Origin: Microcaldota archaeon
Lineage (GTDB): Archaea > B1Sed10-29 > WALL01 > WAMD01
Assembly (NCBI GenBank): GCA_027077895.1
Contig: JALWQZ010000077.1
Location: forward strand, 1-11,068
Direction of reading: 5' to 3'
Length of the DNA stretch: 11,068 nucleotides
Below are positions 6,081-11,068 of the stretch, piece after piece. Each line of letters opens with the position of its first letter. Within the stretch, counting starts at the first letter, position 1. A program made the position numbers and the translations under genes. The notes below the pieces were generated by a model. That model was given only the letters and a program-made list of their open reading frames with translations, was not told where the DNA came from and ran no database searches.

Positions 6081-8111
6081 CTAGATGATTGCTCGCACTA
6101 TAATGTCTATGATTATGACTGCGGATATTAGAATTAGCGCTGCGATTACGTCCCTAGCGCTGTACGTCTGTTTTACAGGGAACGTCACGTTTACATTTAC
6201 CTGTGAACTCCCAGGTAACAAACCCGTCTTTGATGCTTCCACCTTTAAGTGCCATATTCCTGGTGAATCAAATGTGTATTCAACCTGGTAATACCCGGTT
6301 GATAGATTTCTTTCCATATCTACGGTGTGTTGTCCGCTCTTTGGGGATGTGGCGATTAGTCTCACGTTGGCGTTTGGTATTATGTCTCCAGATGTGTCTA
6401 GGACCTCTGCTTGGACTAGGTACACCCTCCCTGTTATGTTTGTGTTGTTCTGAGGTGAAATTATGTTTACAGATATTGTGTTGTTTGATACGATGAAGGT
6501 CTTGTTGCCTGTGAAACTAGTTTCGTTTGTTATGACTAGGATTTGAACGTTGTATTTTCCAGGTTTCAGTTTAGGCGTCTCTGCCGTGTACTCGCCGTTT
6601 ATGTCGTACTTCAATTGGATAGTTTTGTTTTCCAGTTTAGCAGTTACGTTCGCGTTCGTTATTGGCATGCCCTCCTTGTCTAGGATTTGTGTTTCTATCT
6701 TGATGGGTGTGTTTGCAGGGTAGGTTATTCCGGAGGATGGGCTTGTGATTGTGAATATATAGTTCTTTATAGACTTGGAGCCAGGTGGTGCATTTACTGG
6801 TGGCCTGCCCACCTTTATTGCTGGGAATCTGTGGATCGTTCTTAAATACCCAGGTGCAGTGATGTTTAGGACTATCTCATACCAGGCTTCCACTGGGAAC
6901 GTGAAGTCTGTTTGATAATGTGGGAATGGTGTTTCGTTGTAGACCATTGGTTGGCACTTTGTTGTGTTTTCATAATGGACACAGCATTTTATTTGGGCGC
7001 TCTTTATGTACTGGCCTGTGTCTGGATCTTTCAGGTCAACAGCGATTGTTCCAGTGACTCCAGTTGAGTAGTATCTGCTTTGTAGGTTTGTCCATATTTC
7101 GTCGACAACCATTGGCTTGTTTCCAGGTATTGCAATCTGGGTCCCATTTTTGCTCACTATACCAGGGACTGTTACCTCCGCTGAACCAGTGGCTATGTTC
7201 CCATTGTAGTCTGCCGAGAATGTTATTGTGTAAACCCCAGGTGGCATGGTTATTTGTGTTGAGTAGTGGTACTGTGCCTCTGGGACTGTGAATGTCTTTA
7301 CCAGTGACCCGTTTGAGTAGACTCTTCCGATTATTTGGACGTGATGGACGAACTCGCCGTTTGACCATAGGTCTATGTTTATTGGAATTGTGCCAGTGTA
7401 CGTTTGATTCTTTGGATCTACTATTGCTAGATTGAATTGGGACTTTGCGACTGTGAAGTTTGTTGACGCTGTCGCGTTCGTTCCGTCCACGTTGGTTTTT
7501 GCAATGAATGAGTACCTGCTCTCTCCTAGGTTCACTAGGTCGTTATATGGGTACTCTAGCATCTTTGACCAGATTGTTTTATTTCCTTCTAGTATCTCAG
7601 CGCTTATGTTCTCTGAGTCGTTTTCCTTTCCAGCAACATAGAGATTCAGTTTTACGGGGATTTGGCCGGGTCCGTAACTCCCAGTTGGTGCTAGGATTTG
7701 GATCTTTACCTGTGTTGAGTTCACGTATATTGTGTCTGATGACGAATAGTTTAGCCCGCCTACAATTGCCCACGCGTCCAATGTGTAATACCCCTTAGAC
7801 AGGGCTTGGAATTGGCCGATATACCTGTTTCCTGACAATGTTAGATTTATCTGGTTCCCATTCACTAATGCGTGCACGTCTGCGGTTATAGGCTCACCAG
7901 AATCATTTAAGACCTGTATTGAGACTGGGATTGTCCCATATGAATATTCCTGCTGTGACGGTTCTAGGATAGAGACGGTTATTGCGGATGAAGTCTGGAT
8001 TGCAAGAATAAAGATCATGCTCGTTATCAGCAACATACCTATTTTGGCATCCATCTGCATCCCCAGAACAATTTTCTCCAGAATATCATTTAAATGTTTC
8101 TGAGTTTTCAC
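6081..8111 (-). CDS. Modular Ig-like surface protein with C-terminal membrane anchor
   Basis: Up to 676 residues; not a family I can name. A hydrophobic signal segment (residues 24-43, IGMLLITSMIFILAIQTSSA) leads into five related beta-sandwich modules of 85-100 residues (about 44-131, 135-222, 226-316, 452-542, 545-644). They share the plan V-x-I-x-x-P...Y-x-x-G-x-IPV...G-x-x-x...GxY-x-x. A divergent module (317-440) lies between the third and fourth and holds the only cysteines (C376, C377, C386). One membrane helix (about 654-674) closes the protein with almost no cytoplasmic tail. N-glycosylation sequons are frequent. The modules resemble archaeal surface-protein Ig-like or macroglobulin MG2-type folds. 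The longest frame starts at GTG 8111, which overlaps the hicB-relic stop as GTGA. ATGs at 8060, 8054 and 8036 give a more usual signal peptide; no start has a convincing ribosome binding site. It probably forms an operon with the 950-residue gene. Confidence 0.85.
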   Translation of the reverse strand: MKTQKHLNDILEKIVLGMQMDAKIGMLLITSMIFILAIQTSSAITVSILEPSQQEYSYGTIPVSIQVLNDSGEPITADVHALVNGNQINLTLSGNRYIGQFQALSKGYYTLDAWAIVGGLNYSSSDTIYVNSTQVKIQILAPTGSYGPGQIPVKLNLYVAGKENDSENISAEILEGNKTIWSKMLEYPYNDLVNLGESRYSFIAKTNVDGTNATASTNFTVAKSQFNLAIVDPKNQTYTGTIPINIDLWSNGEFVHHVQIIGRVYSNGSLVKTFTVPEAQYHYSTQITMPPGVYTITFSADYNGNIATGSAEVTVPGIVSKNGTQIAIPGNKPMVVDEIWTNLQSRYYSTGVTGTIAVDLKDPDTGQYIKSAQIKCCVHYENTTKCQPMVYNETPFPHYQTDFTFPVEAWYEIVLNITAPGYLRTIHRFPAIKVGRPPVNAPPGSKSIKNYIFTITSPSSGITYPANTPIKIETQILDKEGMPITNANVTAKLENKTIQLKYDINGEYTAETPKLKPGKYNVQILVITNETSFTGNKTFIVSNNTISVNIISPQNNTNITGRVYLVQAEVLDTSGDIIPNANVRLIATSPKSGQHTVDMERNLSTGYYQVEYTFDSPGIWHLKVEASKTGLLPGSSQVNVNVTFPVKQTYSARDVIAALILISAVIIIDIIVRAII

Positions 8112-8387
8112 TGGTTTTTGAGAAAATGCGAGAGAGATTCATCCTTTTGGATTTGCTCTGCCCTATCATAGACATTAGGGCTGATGTTTTTGGTATTCAC
8201 ATTGGCTTTTAGTACTCCAATCTCCTTTGTTATATATGCGGCCTCATCCTCTAGGTACAATTCGATTGCTTCTTTTAAGTTAGAAATAGCATCATCGATT
8301 GTTTTCCCCTGGCTAGCAATGTCAAGTTCAGGACACCAAGCAACAAATAGATTTTTTTCCCTCCTTAATTATGGCGCTGAATTTTAT
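8108..8387 (-). pseudogene. hicB: HicB-family antitoxin relic (lost start, one-base frameshift)
   Basis: HicB proteins are small antitoxins with a degraded RNase H-like fold that neutralise HicA toxins and often repress their own promoter. Here the first frame reads KFSAIIKEGKK from 8384, then stops at 8330-8328. In the +1 frame LFVAWCPELDIASQGKTID, followed by an AISNLKEAIELYLEDEA helix, runs on to a TGA at 8108-8110. The halves meet at seven adenines (8352-8358 on the complementary strand); with six, the reading would be continuous (EGKNLFVAWCPEL) and give a 92-residue protein, a textbook HicB. The first codon, where HicB usually has ATG-AAA-TTC, is ATA (8387-8385), and no ATG, GTG or TTG lies upstream in frame before a stop. 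No hicA is recognisable on either side. A sequencing slip could explain the extra A but not the lost start. The C-terminal 40 residues are not a known DNA-binding domain. Confidence 0.85.
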
Positions 8388-8408
8388 GGTAGTACTTGTG
8401 TGATGTCT

Positions 8409-8416
8409 TATTTAAA
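8409..8416 (-). promoter_or_regulatory. TATA box in front of the hicB relic and surface-protein genes
   Basis: On the minus strand TTTAAATA is centred about 26 bases upstream of the hicB ATA codon. Transcription would begin on that codon, as in archaeal leaderless genes. The box may now serve mainly the downstream surface-protein genes. The rest of the 8388-8543 gap holds no recognisable gene. Confidence 0.5.
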
Positions 8417-8543
8417 TTTATCTAGAATTTAGAATTCAACGATACCCTTATGTATTAATGTGCATACTCTTATTCCTAGTGTGTGACAAACCATCTAATT
8501 GTACTTACTTACTGACCTCACTTAGTGTATCGTATTCTCGTAA

Positions 8544-9875
8544 TTACGTTGGTCCCGGATAATATGTTGGACACTTCTTATTATCCGTTAGGTCATACTT
8601 TTTGCTAATTTCTAACCATTCGTAGTATTCACCCGGAGTTAAATATCCACCATTCTCCTCACTCTCTTTGTTCAATTTTATCCATTCTTGTGCATCATTG
8701 TATTCTTTGTACACAGAATTAAATGATGTCCCATTGCACACTTTGATTATAATTGGTGTTGATGATAACTTGCCAACACCATTATACGTTTCATTAGCAT
8801 CTGTTATTATCGTGGGGTTAGTTGATTCTATAAAACAAAACCCACTTTTTCTATAACTATATTTTTTGGGGCACTTTATCCCAACGGCCATGTGATCTTC
8901 GTCTTCAAAATAGAATAGCGCAACACCATAACCTAAATCCCTTAATATCATTGCAAGCAATTCTGATTTTTCGCCACAAATACCTTTCATATCGTATAAA
9001 ACTTGGTAGGGATACCTACTTTCTTGAGAAGTTTTATTCATAGCTTCAGCACAATCATATGGTATGTGTTGAATCATACTCACGGCAATTCTAACCTGAT
9101 CATCTGGATTATCACCTAATATTTTTATTTTTTTAACTAATGGGTATACCGCTTCATTTTGCACTTTGTTGTTTATTTCTTTCATAACAAAATCTTTCAT
9201 TGTTGGTGCTGGCTCGATTCCAGGAATGTAACTTATTGAGCGCGGTATTTCTGATAAATAATCATAAACTCCCTTATACACTACAAAGGGCGTTTTTTGA
9301 GTGATACCGTGAAAAGTATATGTTAGCATTATTGTTTTTGGTTGTGTTTTGAGTTCTTTGTATGTAACCTGTTTTGTGGTATTCACTTGGCTGGTTTGAT
9401 TTCTATTGTTATTTATAGAAAAATTTGATGTCTTGGTCACATTGGATACCTTAGTTGCATTTGGGAATACTATTTTCTTTATATTTAGATTTGACCCAAT
9501 TAAACTTGAGTTACTACCATTTGTTTGGTTGGCTGTTGATAATGGGATAGGGTAAAGCCGATTGTAGTCTATGTGGGATAATATACCACTAATTATATGT
9601 GTATTTTGTTTGCTAGAAGCCCAAACATAAGCAGTGAGAGCAAATATCACTAATAGTAATATAGTAAGGATTTTGAATTTTGGTGCCCATTTTTTGAAAA
9701 GATTATGTGCTCCTTTTATGGTTTTGTATGTGAACCATAATGTTAAGAATACAAAGAATATTGTTACGATTGCACCCAATTTCATCATATCTACCAATAT
9801 TCCATTTAGATCTGGTGCCATGCGGTATGCTGCTATGGTAAAGAATATGGATGCAAGAAGATAGAAAAAGTTCAT
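8544..9875 (-). CDS. Membrane-anchored transglutaminase-like protein
   Basis: A 443-residue protein with three N-terminal hydrophobic segments (about 1-17, 33-52, 68-86). A long Asn/Ser/Thr-rich region follows (110-170) with many N-glycosylation sequons, then a transglutaminase-like domain (about 250-360). The papain-like catalytic set is visible: C300 in MKGICGEKSELLAMILRDLG, H328 in FEDEDHMAVGI, and an acid at E350 in FCFIESTNP. In archaeal members of this superfamily the third residue is often Glu in an IET-type motif. Such domains act as thiol proteases or acyl transferases; the actual reaction here is unknown. The sequons and the odd number of N-terminal helices suggest that the catalytic part is outside the cell. 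The ATG overlaps the stop of the zinc-finger gene as TAATG, indicating coupled translation. Base composition is clearly AT-richer than the flanking genes, suggesting different origin. Confidence 0.85.
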   Translation of the reverse strand: MNFFYLLASIFFTIAAYRMAPDLNGILVDMMKLGAIVTIFFVFLTLWFTYKTIKGAHNLFKKWAPKFKILTILLLVIFALTAYVWASSKQNTHIISGILSHIDYNRLYPIPLSTANQTNGSNSSLIGSNLNIKKIVFPNATKVSNVTKTSNFSINNNRNQTSQVNTTKQVTYKELKTQPKTIMLTYTFHGITQKTPFVVYKGVYDYLSEIPRSISYIPGIEPAPTMKDFVMKEINNKVQNEAVYPLVKKIKILGDNPDDQVRIAVSMIQHIPYDCAEAMNKTSQESRYPYQVLYDMKGICGEKSELLAMILRDLGYGVALFYFEDEDHMAVGIKCPKKYSYRKSGFCFIESTNPTIITDANETYNGVGKLSSTPIIIKVCNGTSFNSVYKEYNDAQEWIKLNKESEENGGYLTPGEYYEWLEISKKYDLTDNKKCPTYYPGPT

Positions 9876-10384
9876 TAGAACATCTGTTGCTTCTTGAGAA
9901 GTTTTTTCGGTGCTTCTTTTGGCTTGTGCTGCTCTATGCTTGTATCCTGCGAGATGGGTATTATAATATCATCTTTTTCATACTTTCTTTCATTTACTCC
10001 TCTCTTGCTTCTTTTTGGGATTTTTGCCAGTTTGTCTAGTGCTTTTTCGTACTCCTCCTCTTTCTTTTTTTCTTGTTCCTTCCATACATCCACATAATCA
10101 GGACAGGGATGGCCGTCATCTGTTGCCCATTCTTCATAATATGCTTCTGAGAAGTCTTTGTTATTAGTTACGACATGTGGTGGTTTTGGTTTTATGTGTT
10201 TCTCACAGAACCACTTGCCACAATATGGACATTGATAAACTTTTGTCTTCTTTTTGGTGTGATATTCACACAAATGGTAATCACAGTACCCTATCTTGTA
10301 GTCTTGTTTTTTTGTTCTCCGCTTAGTTTTTCTGGTTTTCTTTTTTGTTTTGCTAGTCATCTTTTCTTTTATGCCCTTTTGCAT
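9875..10384 (-). CDS. AN1-type zinc-finger protein, highly basic
   Basis: About 169 residues from ATG 10384; a TTG at 10414 or ATG 10360 are alternatives, none with a good ribosome binding site. Numbering from the TTG form, a Lys/Arg-rich N-terminus (20-40) leads to a zinc-binding module: C44-x4-C49-x2-H52, then C62-x2-C65-x4-C70-x2-H73, then H80 and H102-x-C104. The stretch QCPYCGKWFCEKHIKPKPPH fits the AN1 finger core, a fold that in eukaryotes binds ubiquitin-like proteins and in archaea is often attached to membrane proteins or proteases. The middle (110-140) is a charged, probably helical Glu/Lys segment; the tail is basic and likely disordered. No signal peptide or membrane helix, so it is presumably cytoplasmic. 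It overlaps the transglutaminase-like gene by one base (TAATG), which suggests that the two work together. It starts about 75 bases past the tRNA-Asn 3' end and shares the AT-rich composition of its partner. Confidence 0.78.
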   Translation of the reverse strand: MQKGIKEKMTSKTKKKTRKTKRRTKKQDYKIGYCDYHLCEYHTKKKTKVYQCPYCGKWFCEKHIKPKPPHVVTNNKDFSEAYYEEWATDDGHPCPDYVDVWKEQEKKKEEEYEKALDKLAKIPKRSKRGVNERKYEKDDIIIPISQDTSIEQHKPKEAPKKLLKKQQMF

Positions 10385-10412
10385 TTTTATTTTTACTGGG
10401 CTGCTAGTGTGC

Positions 10413-10417
10413 AAAAA
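10413..10417 (-). terminator. Short T-run, possible tRNA-Asn terminator
   Basis: On the minus strand five consecutive T lie 44 bases past the tRNA 3' end. Archaeal RNA polymerase can terminate at T-runs of this length. It also lies just before the zinc-finger gene, so transcription of that gene would need a start near here; TAATACTATAACA at about 10434-10446 is a possible TATA element. Confidence 0.3.
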
Positions 10418-10460
10418 GTTGGAGAGTAAAATTGTTATAGTATTAAGTGTATACCAAATA

Positions 10461-10534
10461 CGCCGCCCGCCGGATTTGAACCGGCGACCACTCGGTTAAC
10501 AGCCGAGCGCTCTTCCAGGCTGAGCTAGGGCGGC
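10461..10534 (-). tRNA. trnN: tRNA-Asn (anticodon GTT)
   Basis: A complete 74-nt cloverleaf on the minus strand. The acceptor stem GCCGCCC pairs with GGGCGGC, discriminator G. The D arm is GCTC/GAGC. The anticodon stem CTCGG/CCGAG encloses the loop CTGTTAA, whose anticodon GTT reads Asn codons. The T arm GCCGG/CCGGC holds TTCAAAT. CCA is not encoded, as is common in archaea. There is no intron. The base between D stem and anticodon stem is G (position 26), the target of the Trm1 enzyme encoded in this window. Confidence 0.97.
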
Positions 10535-10559
10535 ACAGTGGTAAATTTTGTGATAGGGG

Positions 10560-10569
10560 GTTTAAAAGG
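10560..10569 (-). promoter_or_regulatory. TATA box of tRNA-Asn
   Basis: On the minus strand CCTTTTAAAC is centred about 30 bases upstream of the mature tRNA 5' end. Transcription would start a few bases before the tRNA, whose 5' leader would be removed by RNase P. Confidence 0.5.
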
Positions 10570-10582
10570 GTTATGTCAGAAT

Positions 10583-10981
10583 TCAGATGTATCTCTTCCT
10601 TTTCACAAGTCCATGCTTCTTTAGATAGTAATATACTGTTCTCTCTGGCATGCCTGTGATCTTTGATATCTCTGGAACCCTTTTGCCAGCGTTCCAGTGT
10701 TCAAGTATCTGCTTTATGCTTTTGCTGTCATATTTTCTTGGTCTTCCCCTAGGATCGGAGGAAGCTTCTATTGCAATGTTTATCCCAGCGTCGTTTATGG
10801 ACTTAGCTAGGATTCTGTAAATACTAGGGGCAACAACTACCTTCTCTAGATTTGGTAACTTCTCCTGTAGGTCCTTGAAGTCCTTTAGAGAAGGTCTAGT
10901 CTGGAGTTTAACCTCCTTTATTTTATCAAAATGCCTGGAAAAATTCTCCAGCTCCCCCACATTCTTTATCTTTATTCTCAT
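10583..10981 (-). CDS. DUF1699-like protein with C-terminal helix-turn-helix
   Basis: A 132-residue probable DNA-binding regulator. The N-terminal half (about 1-75) looks like the archaeal DUF1699 family: strand MRIKIKN, then VKLQTRPSLKDFKDL, LPNLEKVVVAPSIYRIL and the SINDAGINIAI segment. The linker GRPRKYD (79-85) is the AT-hook-like/recombinase-type linker often preceding HTH domains. It leads to a helix-turn-helix (about 87-122: SIKQILEHWNAGK, then EISKITGMPERTVYYYLKKH) and a basic end KRKRYI. Family assignment of the first half is from memory and moderate; the HTH is clear. The start ATG has a ribosome binding site (GAGGGGG) that overlaps the stop of the gene upstream, so both are in one operon. 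The target is unknown; autoregulation or control of its operon is possible. Confidence 0.75.
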   Translation of the reverse strand: MRIKIKNVGELENFSRHFDKIKEVKLQTRPSLKDFKDLQEKLPNLEKVVVAPSIYRILAKSINDAGINIAIEASSDPRGRPRKYDSKSIKQILEHWNAGKRVPEISKITGMPERTVYYYLKKHGLVKRKRYI

Positions 10982-10985
10982 ACAA

Positions 10986-10992
10986 CCCCCTC
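10986..10992 (-). promoter_or_regulatory. Ribosome binding site of the DUF1699-HTH gene
   Basis: On the minus strand GAGGGGG lies four bases before the ATG at 10981. It shares its first two bases with the TGA stop of the upstream gene, which suggests linked translation and supports this start. Confidence 0.55.
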
Positions 10993-11068
10993 ATGGAAGG
11001 AATTCTTTGTTTTCAATCTTCTCTGGAAGGTACGTTTCGGTCATGAATCTCAAGCCCCTAGATGAAAG
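10991..11068 (-). CDS. C-terminal end of an unidentified protein (partial)
   Basis: An open frame entering from the right edge ends at TGA (10993-10991) and encodes 25 residues closing with FMTETYLPEKIENKEFLP. I do not recognise the protein. That it is real is suggested by the nine-base spacing to the next gene, whose ribosome binding site overlaps this stop, and by the ordinary amino-acid composition. The start and the rest lie outside the window. Confidence 0.6.
   Translation of the reverse strand, partial: LSSRGLRFMTETYLPEKIENKEFLP

Noticed and set aside
8350..8360. Programmed -1 frameshifting at the A-run of the hicB relic
   Set aside because: The run is in the right phase for a -1 slippery heptamer, but -1 leads to the wrong frame. 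A +1 shift or an RNA with one A fewer is needed, and the start codon is missing anyway.
8184..8432. 82-codon plus-strand open frame
   Set aside because: It is antisense to the hicB relic, and its residues show no family motif.
8429..8494. 21-codon minus-strand frame starting ATG-GTT-TGT upstream of the hicB relic, considered as a HicA remnant
   Set aside because: Too short, preceded directly by a stop, and without the HicA RxGSH-type motif.
8539..8548. Perfect palindrome CGTAATTACG at the end of the transglutaminase-like gene
   Set aside because: Ten bases only and no following T-run, so not a convincing terminator or operator.
8430..8560. Direct repeat of the tRNA-Asn 3' end as left attachment site of the AT-rich island
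   Set aside because: No copy of the CCGGCGGGCGGCG end or of the T-arm sequence is visible here, so site-specific integration is unsupported.
1..11068. CRISPR array, insertion sequence or integrase
   Set aside because: No regularly spaced repeats, terminal inverted repeats or transposase/integrase motifs were found on either strand.

Overview
The window looks like an archaeal chromosome segment. Evidence: a ribosomal protein eL33 (L35Ae) gene, an archaeal-type tRNA m2,2G26 methyltransferase (Trm1), an archaeal RNase HII, an AN1-type zinc-finger protein, a DUF1699-like regulator, TATA boxes at the archaeal spacing, GGAGGTGA-type ribosome binding sites, a tRNA gene without an encoded CCA, and large secreted proteins full of N-glycosylation sequons and anchored by one C-terminal membrane helix. 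I cannot fix the phylum; a DPANN-type or other uncultured archaeon is possible, but that is a guess.

Layout. Positions 1-84 hold the 5' part of a 5S rRNA gene (minus strand, cut by the window edge) with its own TATA box. Next comes a minus-strand pair, rnhB followed by an ArsB/SLC13-like membrane transporter (161-1896), joined by a TAATG stop/start overlap. A 94-bp divergent promoter region separates rnhB from a plus-strand pair, rpl35ae and trm1 (1991-3302), which overlap by 8 bases. trm1 runs tail-to-tail into a long minus-strand block and overlaps its last gene by 120 bases.

The long minus-strand block, read in transcription direction, is: tRNA-Asn(GTT) (10534-10461), an AN1-type zinc-finger protein, a membrane-anchored transglutaminase-like protein, a decayed hicB antitoxin gene, and two large surface proteins of 676 and 950 residues. 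The zinc-finger/transglutaminase pair is clearly AT-richer and poorer in CTAG than its surroundings and starts just past a tRNA 3' end, as an acquired segment might. The hicB relic was found by reading across frames. It carries two independent lesions (an ATG-to-ATA start and one extra A in a run of seven), yet keeps a TATA box at the spacing for a leaderless message, and its stop overlaps the first possible start of the 676-residue surface protein.

Upstream of the tRNA (right edge) lie a DUF1699-like protein with a C-terminal helix-turn-helix and the last 25 codons of an unidentified gene in the same operon.

How the genes may work together: eL33, Trm1, 5S rRNA and tRNA-Asn belong to translation (the tRNA has the G26 that Trm1 modifies), and RNase HII to DNA maintenance. 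The transglutaminase-like protein and the two glycosylated surface proteins could form a cell-envelope module in which the enzyme processes or cross-links surface proteins; this is inference from location and domain type only.
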